Source: Neolentinus lepideus HHB14362 ss-1 | Lineage: Eukaryota > Basidiomycota > Agaricomycetes > Gloeophyllales > Gloeophyllaceae | Assembly: GCA_001632425.1 (NCBI GenBank) | Contig: KV425611.1 | Coordinates: 62,001 to 126,000, forward strand | Direction of reading: 5' to 3' | DNA: 64,000 nucleotides | Part shown: positions 33,581-44,980 of the stretch, piece after piece | How the letters are laid out: each line of letters starts with the position of its first letter | Numbering within the stretch: the stretch's first letter is position 1 | Made by a program: the position numbers and the translations under genes | Notes under the pieces: generated by a model | What the model was told of the DNA's origin: nothing | The model's database searches: none | Seen by the model: the letters and a program-made list of their open reading frames with translations, nothing else

Positions 33581-35145
33581 ATGTCTGAATCCGCGCCCCC
33601 GGTCTTGCGAACAACCCATGCGGCCGATGAAGTGATTCCTCTCTTCTCGATGGACACTTACAGATATACCAGAGTGTTCTCGGGCTCGTATAAGTGGGTC
33701 ATCAACGGCACACTAGACGTTGAGACACTTAGGCACGGGCTCGATACATTAGCTAATCGAGGTACCTGGCGAAAGTTTGGCGCGCGGATACGCCAGAACT
33801 CTGAAGGCGACCTTGAATGGCATGTGCCGCGTCAGTACACCAAGGAGAGGCCTGCGTATCACTTAACTGTCCACACGTATGCTTCCGTAGCGGCCGCGAA
33901 CCTCTTCATTCCTACTCCGACCAGAGACGCTCCTTCCATTCAACCCAATATGGGTCCAGACGTTGTCTTCGTCCATCCGGACACTCCCATAAAGCTAGAA
34001 GAGTATTTGGACCCAGCACAAGATCATCCTTGTTTCAACCTTCATGTGTCCCTATTTCGCGACGATCCAATAACCTGCATCGGCATCACCTTGCCACATA
34101 TATATGGAGATGGCGTTGGGGTTGCCAAGATGTTGTCAAACTGGTTAACACTTATGCGCAACCCCAACGCTCCCATCCCCGTGTTGCATGGCTATGATAC
34201 TGATCCGCTGGCACCGCTGGAAGCCTCGTATGACTTCGCAGAAGACCTAACCACGGAAAAGTGGGAAGAGACGTTGCGAAACATAACCTCGCAGGAAGTG
34301 GCCGAGGATCGCCCAAGGGAGTACCGAACAGTGTACTTGCCTGGGTCCCATGTCAAACGGATGCGAGCCGAGGCACTGGCCGAGTTGCGTCAGAGACAGC
34401 AGAGAGGCGAAGCCGTACCTGACTTCCTTAGCGAGAACGATATCATCATCGCCTGGTGGATCAAGGTGCTCCATTTCCGATACTGACTTGGCGACCGAGC
34501 TGACCGCCTCTTCTACAGATTGCCTTCGCAGAAGTCAATCCAAACGACGAGACACCCTTGATATCCATGGTCGGGACATCATTACGCCAGCGACTCAGCG
34601 AGTACTTCCCTCCAGATACATGCTACCCCCACAACGCCACTCTGGCCTTCTCCTCCGAGACCATCCCCATCGGCGCGGTCCCAAGCATGTCGATCTGCCA
34701 CATAGCCTCGCTGACCCGCATGGCGTTGCTAGCAGGCATGGCCGACAAGGATGCACTTGAACGGTCCGTCGCGCTCAAGCTCTGGTCAAAAATGTTGACA
34801 GTCACCAACGCCACGTCTCACTCTTCGCCATCGAGTGCATTCGGGACGTGGCATTTCACTACCTGCTGGACGGACGGGCATTTATTGGACTGGGACTTCT
34901 CTGCGGCTGTCGCCTCGACTTCGGGCAACAGTACGGTTGAGAGACCAGGAAGCATCCGCGCGTTCTCAGGAGGCGTGTACCTTTACGGACCGTACCCTGT
35001 CAGAGTACTGTTGACGGTTTTGGCGAAGAACAAGGAAGGAGGATATTGGCTCCAGCCTTTCCTGAGGAAGGAAGATTGGAATAATGGACTTGAAGAGCGG
35101 TTAAAGCGTTACTCTGCGTCTAGATCAGTCAGTGCGAAGCTTTGA
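33581..35145 (+). CDS. BAHD/transferase-family acyltransferase
   Basis: Acyl-CoA-dependent acyltransferase-fold protein that would transfer an acyl group to an alcohol or amine. Exon 1 is 33581-34465 and exon 2 is 34519-35145 (53-base intron), giving 503 residues. The ATG at 33581 (MSESAPPVLRTTHAADEVIP) is chosen because the upstream extension has no ATG. Early segments include LFSMDTYRYTRVFSG. The catalytic HxxxDG motif is ITLPHIYGDGVGVAKML, near residue 190. The structural DFGWG motif of plant BAHD enzymes is not present; the corresponding region reads LLDWDFSAAV. The C terminus has GGVYLYGPYP. No signal peptide or membrane segment. It sits between two paralogous APH-fold kinases transcribed the opposite way. 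Substrate unknown. Confidence 0.82.
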
Positions 35146-35315
35146 ACGGACTTCCCTAAATCCAAGCTGTATATATAGATGCACGTCCTCTTGCAGGACG
35201 TTGGTCATCGTTGTTCCTTACTATAATATGTCCATAAGTTATTACACTGCGATGATATTTATCTATTAGTAAAACGATTGCGAGAGCAGAGTTTTGTAAT
35301 GCACCTAAAGGAATG

Positions 35316-36805
35316 TCATAACCTCGCCCTGCTCTCTAGCTTGTGACCGGCATCTTCCAAGACCCTGATCGCCAGCTCGCCTATCACGGGAAACATATTC
35401 ACATAACGAGAAGCCTGCTCGGAACTGGCCTGACGGCGGGCATAGCGTGCAGCAATACCTTGCGCAATAACCGAAAGCTGTTATGGCCTTGTCAATCCTT
35501 GTCCCTGCTCATTAAAGCTGCATAACGCACTCGAAACAGCATCCAGCTATTCGCGAACACCATCTCTGTGATAGGATAAGGCGAGTGAGTCAGACGACAA
35601 TATTCCTTTTCCATGGTCTCCAGCTCGATGGGGACATCTTCTGTCTGGTTCTTGAAACCTTGGAGCTGGCTAACACGATGCTCCTCGCGGATGGTGTCGG
35701 GATCGACAGCCCACGGTTGTGTAAGGTTGGCCAGGTCTGCGAGCTAAAAGACACGTAGCATCAATCAGGTGCAGGGGAGGTACCTGGTGCGCGTACTGGA
35801 CTGCCTAGCGTACACAACTCCCAGTCCAAGATCCCAATAACTCGGTTCTCGGTCGGATGGAAAACCATGTTGTCGATCTTGTAGTCCCCGTGGACGATAC
35901 GCGTGCCCGTCTTGCGCTCATCCGGCAGATGCGAGCTGTACCACGCGATCATTTCATCGAATTTGGGTATCTTCCCCGTAGGCTTCCCGGTCTCCACATC
36001 GACAGCTTCTGATTGCGCTTGGGATACGCGGCTCAGGGACTTGATTTGTCTCGGAAAATATGGTGTCGTAGGGCCAAAGTCGGAAAGGTTCAGCTCGGTC
36101 GGCACCAAGGATGACAGGGCTGCTAGTGCGCGCACAGAAGATAGCCAGCTGTGTGCGTTCTGAATGAGGCTGCCATCGAGCGCTGCTAATCACCCACCAT
36201 TCCCGCCTGTCAGCAGCAGGTATCTCCAGCATTCTCGGGTTCGTGAATATTCGTCCATCCAGGAACTCCATGATAAAGAAGGGTGTACCGATGACTTCTT
36301 TATCTTCACATAGCACTACGGGTTCCGGGACAGGTACTCTTTCTTCTGCGGGTGTCGACGGTTTGATGTTATGCTGGTGAATAGCATGGATAATGGTGTA
36401 CTCCCGCTCAATTTGGTGCGCAGTGGTCGACAGAAGTTGTCCAGCTGGCTTCTTCCGGAGTACCCAACGATGATTGCTAGAGTGCAATTAGACTCGAACT
36501 TACCTAGACGAAAAAATATACCTGGCATCCGTCAAAAAGTAGGTAGGATTTGACTACAGCAACGATGTTCAGTTACAGCTCCTCCTCCTCCAAGAGACCC
36601 TACCTGTCCGAACTACTACGAAAAGTCAGATGCAGAGTTCGAGGAGTGAAGACACTAATTAGACCTTGAACTGCTTGACGTCTACGGGGGCTTTTACTCG
36701 CGGCACTTTGTCCGTGAGATAAGCGTTCAACTTAGCCACGTCGATGGTAGCCCTGACTGCGCCGTATTCTCCACCGATCTTCTTTCCAGAGCTGGGTGTG
36801 GACAT
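35316..36805 (-). CDS. APH-fold kinase-like protein (ACAD10/11 N-terminal-type), copy 2
   Basis: Paralogue of the gene at 30900-32422, with the same domain order and matching introns. Start ATG 36805 (MSTPSSGKKIGGEYGAVRAT), stop 35316. Segments: DVKQFKV, WVLRKKPAGQLL, FFIMEFLDGRIFTNPRM, the catalytic HGDYKIDNMVFHP, GILDWELCTLGSP, then after an intron LADLANLTQPW and the terminal helix GIAARYARRQ. All residues expected for an APH fold (Lys in RKKP, His/Asp/Asn in the loop, Asp in LDWE) are kept, so both copies should be active. The N-terminal 15 residues and the last 20 residues differ most between copies. The substrate is unknown. Confidence 0.85.
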
Positions 36806-37731
36806 GGTATAAGTTCGAGCTGTAGAGAACACGGCGCGGCACTGGCACCTGGATGCGGGGTAAGAGCCGGCATAGCCGGGACCGGAAGTAATCAGAAGTA
36901 ATCCAGGGCCGGACGCGCGCTTGATTCTTCTGAATCTGAGTTTACGTTTTCTAAGACTCTCCTTCCGCTACAGAGCACTCAGCATGGTGATTTAGATACG
37001 GTCTTCCTGCAAGCCTGAACAGTGAGGATTGAAGCCAGTCGTAGCGCGGATAGCAACGCCTTACGACTCCGGATAAGGAAGGTGCCAACAATACCTAGAC
37101 GATTGAATGGTAGTATAAATCTTCGGAGAAGACCGAACTTGTATACGAAACAGTACATGTTGGTGAATTGCGTTGTTGCAGGCCATCAATATGGCTTAGT
37201 GAATGCACAAGACCTCGGTATTCACTGACTGCGTCAGGCAGCTTAATTAAAGTGATACTGCCTGACATGTTTTCACATACACGATGCAGCCAACATGCAA
37301 TACCTATGCTGACTTTGATCATCTTCGACGTTGAACGTTTAGTGCTCAACACGTAAGCAAGAAAATATCCTGCTCCTTTTTCCCCTGGCTCGTGCGCAGT
37401 ACTGATCCAGCAGATATCAATAGCATATCGGAATAATGTTGTGTCACTAGGTGCCCTACGAAAGAATATTTCTCCGCCCTCAGCTTTGCGTACCTTGCCA
37501 AGGACGTGCAGGCGTTGACGGGAGGTAAGCATTTCGCAGCTCGCAGTGCACATTCTCTTTCTCGCTACATGGTCTGACATCATGTCCTTCGAGCACAGAC
37601 GGAGGCTGCAGTGTCAGTTACAATATGAGGCCGGACTGTCTATCATGCCAGACATCTGATTGACCTTCTGAGATTATTACTGAGAAACGTCAGATGCTTG
37701 TTTCTGACGACGTACGCATCTTCAGAGATCA
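36806..37731. other. Intergenic upstream of kinase copy 2
   Basis: About 925 bases. A 162-codon minus-strand frame with an ATG (37583-37095) lies here, but it shows no recognisable motif and no clear promoter. It is noted as a possible orphan and not called. The remainder shows no coding signal. Confidence 0.35.
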
Positions 37732-39719
37732 GTGCCACTGTCCCCGAAGCACCGCAATAAGGCAGTGGTGAGTGTGGGCCTATTTGTAATTAATCCCAGA
37801 CATGCTAAAGCTCCTTCAGTCACTCACTGGCAGGCATCAGTCCGCTTAAAGGGGCACAAACCAAATAATGTATCAAACCTCAAGTTCAAAATCGCCTTGG
37901 TAGCAGCGTTGGCTACCCCAACCTTGCTCGAGACATTGGACTACATGGATGAGTATTTTGCCCGCCGAATAGATACAGTCGATAATACAACATTATTTCC
38001 TCGTCAACCAATCTACAGCTCTGCCTTACAAACCGGTGGGTGGACGATGTTTGCCACACAAGTCATAGCATACGACTCCTAGTTTTCTCAATCCGTCTTC
38101 CATCTTCTAGCTCTACAAAAGTTGGTCCACTACGCATATCGGGCCATTATGCATCTTATCAATGAATTGGCACCTCGTACCTCCTAGGATCGACAGTGCC
38201 CATCCTGTTCTTCAGTGCACGCTCTGACATCTACGGCAAACATGTATCTCTACAACTGTCACTTCTCTTTTTCATGATCGGGAGTGCAATCGGCACTGAC
38301 TCTCAGTACATCGGTGCGATGCTCTCTTGCCGTGGTATTGCAGGAATGGTAGCAGTTGGGTCGGTGGCTGTGAGTATTTAAGTTGTTTTAGAGATCCGCA
38401 GCGACCCTTGACGTGATGGTGGAAAGGGCAATAGTGGACTCGAGATCCTGGACGACAACAGCTAGCAGATGACCGTCCTGATGTCTCTGTGTACTGTTGC
38501 GTCGGTTCTTTATCGGTGGCGCTCTAATATCGATTTAGTTCCGCTGGATCTTTGCCATAAAGTATGCTATCATGTCAAGCTATCTGTAGCTAAGACTAAT
38601 TGGATTTGCTATCCCTATAGCTCACTAGCGTGCGCGGCCGCTTCAGTTGTAATCTTCTTTCTACTGTGAAACAGGACAAAGAAACGTCAGCTCTCCTCTC
38701 ATCCGTCGACGAGAAGAGTGACAAGCAGTTCCAGATCGACTGGATTGCTGCTATAGTGTTCACCGCTGCAGGCGTTCTAGTACTCCTTGAGCTTAAGGAA
38801 GGTTCAACAGAGGAGTGGGTGTCGGCCATCATCAGGTGAAGCCCATCCTATTGCTTATGTGTTTCGATGCATACCTGATCAGTGATATACGACATAGCTG
38901 CGATGAGCCATCAATATTGGTGATCAAATCACTGTGACAGGCTTGGGGCTTGTGTCTATGGCTATCAATCAAGGCAGTCAGAGTCTAGTGAATAAGTGCG
39001 TATTATCTCGCATTAATCATTCCCTCTCGCTGAAGTGCCGCCAGGTTCGTGATCCTAATCGGCGTCGGTGTTAGAATGATTTCAGGTTCTATCGATGTAC
39101 AGATTCATTTCTCGTACACAGAAGACAAGCAGGTGGTCATTATCCCGCTCACTATGTCTAGAAGTCCTCTGACCACCCCACGCCGCCTTCGCCATTCAAG
39201 GAATGACACGGCCTTTTCTATTATCCTAGATGTGGTCTTTATGGGGCACCATCGGACTCGCACAACGCGTAGCAATTATGAACGCGAAAGTTACTTCCTA
39301 CATCTCATCCATCATACGCTCGGGTAGTCTCTTCGAGCGATCAAGCCGCCCTCGGATCCCACCAGTGGAGCTCGAGTGCAAGCCTGTAATCTCTCCAAGC
39401 CATCAAAGCACTACCGAGCAACCTCCAGGCCATGGTGTGCACTGCGCTTTCGAGCGGCCTGCGATGGACCTTCATCTCCCTCATTCTGTCGTGCACAGTG
39501 GCAGCGATCGCCACTCTATTCCTCGGTGTCCTTCGGTGTATACAGGAACATGAACCGGTTCAGCAAGAAATATCTGGGTCAGAAGGGGACACTGAAGGAC
39601 GGGTGACGGAGGATGTCAAGCTAATGAGACCCTCAAACCCAATGCGTAGGAGAAGTGTGTCCGGTGTGGCTGAATTTCCGGCATGCCGCTTTTCACTGGC
39701 AGGAAGAGAATTGATGTAG
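37732..39719 (+). pseudogene. Decayed MFS (DHA-type) multidrug transporter
   Basis: Fragments of a 14-span major facilitator appear in order but broken: ATPTLLETLDY (37910s), DIYGKHVSLQLSLLFFMIGS with MLSCRGIAGM (38230-38360), DSRS then LDDNS (38437-38462), FRWIFAIKYA (38540s), DWIAAIVFTAAGVLVLLELK (38738-38800), GLGLVSMAINQGSQ (38940s), GTIGLAQRVAIMNAK (39240s) and SGLRWTFISLIL (39450s). A one-base deletion lies near 38447 between DSRS and LDDN. A TAG at 38463 stands where this family normally has Trp. Roughly 150 residues between the EEW and GLGLVSMA blocks are missing. Together these argue for a pseudogene. The last frame runs open to 39719 with a hydrophilic tail. Confidence 0.75.
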
Positions 39720-39980
39720 GGTACTGTGATTTTCGTTCCGTCTCCGCGTTTTAGCCTAGTTCAACAAATAATAGCATTCCAGTATTATACCGTCTATGGC
39801 TCTCAGCTTTAAGTTACAGTGACAGGGAGTAGGGCTACATGGGGTGGATACGCATGCTATAGAATATAAACGAGAGTGCAAGAATAGTTCTAATGAACCC
39901 AAACGAGGGAAAGTTATGGTAGGAGGTCAAGCCTGCGAATTTGGCTGAAGGCATTATAGATATACATCCTCAATTCGGAA

Positions 39981-41240
39981 TTATACCCTGAATGTTGGCC
40001 CTTGATCGTGACATATGGTGCATTGCGCAGGGCCGTGAGCCACAACTTGAGATACGTCTATGGAAACAATAGGTGAGTTGACTGAATACATGAGTTCGAT
40101 GTATCTACTCACAGGAACGTAGTTCAAGAGAGCTGGACTATGTCTTACATCCAAAGTGACACAGTCCACTTTGTCGGTTACTACGCCGAGAACTTCTGTC
40201 GGGGCAGTTGGAGGAAAGGGATGACCCTCCAACCCTAGGATCAAAGTGAGATGCAATCTCAAGTTGATCTTCCGCCTCGATATGACACGGATAGCCTCAT
40301 TCCAGTCTCGTACGTGCGTCCTAATGGTCCACGCCGGGAGGTCCAGTGTAATTTCCTCAAGGCAAGGCAAGACCATTGGGTCCCCAAGGAAGTAATATAG
40401 GGTCACAGGAGGGCATTTCAGCATTCCCAGGCGGGGCAAGAGAGTAGGATCTCTCAGGACGCACTTCATCCCCTTGGGATTCTCCAACAGAGTGAGACTT
40501 TCGAGATTTGGATGCCTAGAGAGGAATTCACGTATGGTACCAAAGTGCAGCTTGGTACCTCCCAGTACCAACTGCGACAGATGGGGAAGTTCTAGCCGCC
40601 TCAGTACCTGGGACCAGTCCTTTCGCTCCGGTAGCAGACACATAAATACCACTGTTGTCAGGGGACTGCCATTCATGGACTGGATCATCCAGTCGCGGAA
40701 GGGCGGGAGGAACAGCAGCGACATAGAGACGAAAAGGAACTTCAGCGTCGTCAGCGGCCTGAGGTCTACTGGGTCCTGGAAGTTCGTGGCTCCTGGGCAG
40801 CGCGGGAAATAGCACTGTGCTCGTTCCCTGAGCAAGAGGGATTCACAAGAAGTATATGAGAGAGCTCGGAGGAAGTTTGAGATGTAATACACCGTCCGTT
40901 CCTTGTGCTTCTCTGAGGAAAGAGGTTCTCGCGGCTTTAGCTCGAAATATGGCTCTACACTTCGTACTAGTGGTAAGGCTCGAAGGAATTGTTCCACTTG
41001 AGGTAGGTGGACGAGTTCGGAGCTCGTAATCTTGAATGACAGGGTGTCGAGCACGGCGTGGTTCCTTGCATGCCTATGAGTAACATTGAGGGAGACGACC
41101 TGCTCCGGGAGGTCGAGGTATATTGACGGGGGTGGCACTCCGTGGACTGAATTATTCATCTCTGATGGGCAGAAGTCGGTCGAAGACAAGAAGCGCGATA
41201 GGGTCAGGAGCCGTGCCACAGAGGAATAACGTTTGTTGAT
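39981..41240 (-). CDS. LRR/F-box-like protein, 5' end unresolved
   Basis: An open minus-strand frame ending at 39981 encodes more than 400 residues with leucine-rich, repeat-like text: LVRSVEPYFELK, LTTLKFLFVSMSLLFLPPF, LELPHLSQLVLGGTKL, RHPNLESLTLLENPKG and LPCLEEITLDLPAW. This spacing is usual in the C-terminal LRR half of basidiomycete F-box proteins. I see no F-box. A good acceptor (CACCGCAG near 41243) suggests an exon starting there; the frame stays open upstream to 41549 but begins without an ATG. An upstream first exon carrying the start is therefore likely. If it is an F-box protein it would be a substrate receptor of an SCF ubiquitin ligase; that is inference. Confidence 0.6.
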   Translation of the reverse strand: MNKRYSSVARLLTLSRFLSSTDFCPSEMNNSVHGVPPPSIYLDLPEQVVSLNVTHRHARNHAVLDTLSFKITSSELVHLPQVEQFLRALPLVRSVEPYFELKPREPLSSEKHKERTVYYISNFLRALSYTSCESLLLRERAQCYFPRCPGATNFQDPVDLRPLTTLKFLFVSMSLLFLPPFRDWMIQSMNGSPLTTVVFMCLLPERKDWSQVLRRLELPHLSQLVLGGTKLHFGTIREFLSRHPNLESLTLLENPKGMKCVLRDPTLLPRLGMLKCPPVTLYYFLGDPMVLPCLEEITLDLPAWTIRTHVRDWNEAIRVISRRKINLRLHLTLILGLEGHPFPPTAPTEVLGVVTDKVDCVTLDVRHSPALLNYVPVSRYIELMYSVNSPIVSIDVSQVVAHGPAQCTICHDQGPTFRV

Positions 41241-41249
41241 ACTGCGGTG

Positions 41250-42214
41250 AGATGATTGTGGTAAGTTAAGTGAACTGTATGCTTGAAAAGACACGAAAAT
41301 TCTCTCACTTCTAATCGATCGGTACGTTGTGAACGTTGTTAACAAGAGTGTGAATATAGGGTACGTGCAGCACCGTCGCAAGGGGATGTCGTTAAAGAGG
41401 TATATAACTAGAAGTCTCCAAAATGGCGGCCGTGCAGCGCACAGGTAGAGATGAAGAGTGGTCGAAGGAACGATCAGTTCGACCCCCCTTTTAAAGAGAC
41501 ACGCAACCTTGAGCTTGGGTCGATGATTCCGCCTTGAGAACCAAGACACTACCAGAAGTGGAATATTACGTTAAAATCAACCACGGTGCACATGGTCTTG
41601 TGGCAAAAGCGCTGTAGATAACGGAGACGAAACATTGACTCCGGAGGCGTCGCTAGGTAGACAATGGGGACAGATTTAATCCCGCTGATGCGGTTTAGTG
41701 TTCAGGGTCGACAGCGTTCTATCGATATCGATGGTCAATGTTTTGGGGGTTAGATTAAGAAGCTGGGCTGCGAGTCGGGAGTCAGCAGTGCGACGCAAAC
41801 AGCGAGCAGCTGTAGCGAAGCGGACGGGGGAAAGCTTACTCAGCGTGAATATCTTCAGCTATTCCTCCGTAATTAAGTGCCCATGTAGTTTCGGGATCAA
41901 TCGTCGCGTTGATGTGTGGCACATATGTGGCTTCGGGGTTCGGGACGAGGAACGCCATTGGCCGGCGCGCTGTGATCACGACTCGAACCGGCCGCATACA
42001 GCTGAGTGGCACGTGAGAGACCCGCGGACTTCCTGCCTCTTCTTAAAATTTCAAACATCATTCGAAGCAAGTTCGGAGGCATTCAAGTTCATCAAAACGG
42101 GGGATGTGGCCCATCTGATAATTGAAACGCAAAGTACAACAACTACACTGCGAAGTCCAGCGCCTGCAATCTTAAGTTCTCTGACACAGCTCGCTTCGTA
42201 CATTACGCTCCGTT
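41250..42214. other. Spacer between LRR-like gene and FDH
   Basis: Likely contains the unresolved 5' exon or leader of the LRR-like gene and the 3' region of FDH. A plus-strand frame of 222 codons (41698-42366) overlaps FDH exons and has no motif, so it is considered chance. Confidence 0.35.
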
Positions 42215-43763
42215 TTACTTGCGCTGGCCATCTACAGAATCATCACCATCAGCCACAACTCGAGGGGAAAAGAGCAGTGCGATCGAAATACTTACAAGCC
42301 GTACTCTCGTACTTGCCAAGCCCAACGATGATGTTTGCAGGCTCCTGGGGCTTACCAGCAAAGTAGTTCTCGAGGATAGTCCTCGTACCGTTCGCGTACC
42401 TCTGCTGTGCATCGAGCGTCGTACCGGAGTAGTGGGGTACCATGCCGTTACCACCACCAAGTGGGTTCTTCATCGTGCGCCAGACGTGGTCTTTGGGGGC
42501 GGGCTGGACGTTCCACACGTCACCAGCATAGCCGTTCAGCTGGCCGCTCTTGACAGCCGCAGCGATGGCATCCTTGTCGCAGATGGCGCCACGAGCGGTG
42601 TTGACGAGCCACGCGCCCTTCTTGAAGTGCTTCAAAAGGTCCGCGTTGACGAGCCCGCGCGTACCCTCGTGCAACGGGGTGTTGACGGTGACAATGTCGC
42701 ATTGCGAGACGAACTCCTTGAGGTCCTCGACGCGGCGAGCATTGACTTCCTTGGCAGCGTCTGCAAGTACAAGGTGAGATATAAGGCCATCATGACTGAT
42801 GCAGGGACATACGGTCAGGGAGGGGGTTGTAGTCGTAGTACAGCAGCTCCTTCGGGCCAAAGGGAAGAAGACGCTGCAGGACACGGAAACCGATACGACC
42901 AGCGCCAATCGTGCCGACAACCTTGCCCTCAAGGTCGAAGGCGTTCCGGGCAACCTCTGACACCTTCCAGTCACCACGCTCAATCATCTGCACGAGAATG
43001 ATTGTGAGTTTCGCAGTCCATTCGGACAACTGGGAGATATTGTACCTCGTGCGCAGGAACAAAGTTCCGGACAAGGAGAAGAATCGACATGACAACATGC
43101 TCAGCGACTGAAGTGACATTAGAGCCAGTGACCTCGAGCACTTGGATATTTTTCTCGACAGCAGCGTTCAGATCGATGTGGTCGGAACCAACACCAGCGG
43201 TTACACAGAGTTTCAGGTTCTTTGCCTGTATACAATGCCCTCGTTTATCAACCAAAGCACGAATATATGCGCCTATTACGCACAGATTCTATCAGGTCCT
43301 TGGTCAAATATCCCGGGTGGAATGGTGTCGTGATAAGAACCTCGGCCTGGCCCATCATTAGTATGACTACCTCCAAAGTTGAGGCAAGCACTCACGTCCT
43401 TGATTTCCTTCTGGAACACGCTGTTGGGGCCCTCCTTGTCACTCGAGACAATGTACTCGTGTCCTTGCGATTTGAGCCATTCGGCCAGACCAAGCTTAGA
43501 TTACATAATATTAGACGCGTTTCTAACCAATGCGACGACGCTTCTTACCTTGTTCTCGGTGGTTCCAAGTAGACGGGGTTCCTGGTCAGCTGCCTTGCCG
43601 CCATCATATAAGATAGCGAGGATCTAAACTGAACCACTAGTACCACGCCTCTTCTCTTATCATCGTGTTCAGCTGCTCATACCTTCATATCCCGCTTTGC
43701 CGTTGTCGAGAACAGCGACTTCCTGCTCGCAGCAACCATGGGACGGACAGCTGAGCGCAACAT
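42215..43763 (-). CDS. FDH1: NAD+-dependent formate dehydrogenase
   Basis: Oxidises formate to CO2 with NAD+; in wood-decay fungi it removes formate released from oxalate. Start ATG 43763: [20 protein letters not shown] is a basic, Ser/Ala-rich mitochondrial-type presequence before the first intron. Diagnostic segments: [30 protein letters not shown], the Rossmann loop [48 protein letters not shown] (catalytic Arg), [12 protein letters not shown] and [13 protein letters not shown] (catalytic His). A last tiny exon adds the final residues: the join at TTGTAAG / CTGTAG gives TAYGQRK and a stop at 42215. At least eight introns. A TATA box is found about 90 bases upstream. Confidence 0.94.
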
Positions 43764-43849
43764 CGTTCGTAGGAAGCAACGGTGATTAGAGGTGCTGCGA
43801 GGTGATTATTTGGAGGAAATTGTGGAGAAGCATCGGAACGGAGTGCCTC

Positions 43850-43859
43850 TTTATATATA
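43850..43859 (-). promoter_or_regulatory. FDH1: TATA box of FDH
   Basis: The minus strand reads GTATATATAAAG across this position, 87-96 bases upstream of the FDH start codon, a normal distance for a fungal TATA element. Confidence 0.6.
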
Positions 43860-44748
43860 CCTGCGAGATGGCGATTCGCGAACAGATTCTGGTCTTCAGC
43901 CACAGAGTCTCATGCTGTGACGCAATGGCCAAATCGGTGACAATAGTCCATCGGCAAATCAGATCTCGACGGATAAAAATAGTGACAGGGAATGACTAAG
44001 CGACTCCAGACGGCCGAACGCCGCCGCCTTCCGGGTCGGCCCTGCGTTGTCGGGCACTCGACGGGCCGACGACGGCAGCAGCGTCGGGCGACTTTGCAGC
44101 TCAAACGTTTGTATTCCTTACACACTCGGCGTATCTCGTTTGCAACACGGGAGCCCGACGTTCCATATGCAAGACCGGCACACCTAGGATCAAGTGTATT
44201 CTTGGATTCTGGAAATCCGTAAAATGACCTTTGTTTCCGCAAGACCGAGATCCATGCAAGATATAACTCACTGTCAACGGGTACTATCGGCTGCAAGACC
44301 ATTATTTACTACCGGTATTTCCGTTTGGTTCTGTGTTCTCGTAAGTCGACACGTCGGTCTTTCGCAGAAGCCAGAACGGCGCATGTCGGGTTCGCGAGAG
44401 GGCAGATATCCTGGCCCAGGCCTTGCTACTGTCCCTGTGTGCCCGCCCGGCACCGATCTGCCTCTGGTGAAAAGGCACAAGTTTAGAACTTGCGATGTAA
44501 TTATAGCTCCTCGCCGTTCCAAGCATGTTTTACCCTTTTTACCCATGTGGGTGCTATTCGATATTCATCAAGAAGGTCCCTCAGGAATGAATTACAGTAT
44601 GCCACCGCAATTACTGAGTCATGTTACATCCTGAAGCATTTATTCGAAAACCAGCTTCGCACAGCACATAGGAAGATGGACCGTATTTGAGCAGGGCATG
44701 CAACTTCATTATCTGCGATGACTTCACATGTAAAGGCCTCTATGAACA

Positions 44749-44980
44749 TCGCATGGTTTGCGCTGTCCAACGTCTTTGGAGGTGATCGCGATTGTCAGCA
44801 ATAGCTGACAATCCCGACTATCGACAACGCCTTGTCTGTCCACACGCCGACAGAACCTATCTTCGCGTGTATTTGGACATTAAACAGGCAGTATCGCATG
44901 GTTTGTGCTGTCTAATATGTTTGAAGACCATAGCCAATAATATCCGACAACACGGACTGTCGACAACGCGATCTCAAAAT
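44749..44980. repeat. Diverged direct repeat, 145-base offset
   Basis: The block starting TCGCATGGTTTG at 44749 recurs at 44894. The first 12 bases are identical, and the next ~23 differ at 7 positions, 6 of which are C-to-T or G-to-A. Both copies end in TCGACAACGC. It may be a partial tandem duplication. Confidence 0.5.

Noticed and set aside
30900..36805. Secondary-metabolite gene cluster
   Set aside because: No backbone synthase (PKS, NRPS, terpene synthase) is present; the kinase/acyltransferase/transporter set is suggestive but insufficient.
37095..37583. 162-codon minus-strand frame with ATG
   Set aside because: No recognisable motif, no promoter sign and no neighbours of the same type; kept only as a possible orphan in the spacer note.
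41698..42366. 222-codon plus-strand frame next to FDH
   Set aside because: It overlaps the last FDH exons antisense and has no motif or splice-consistent extension.
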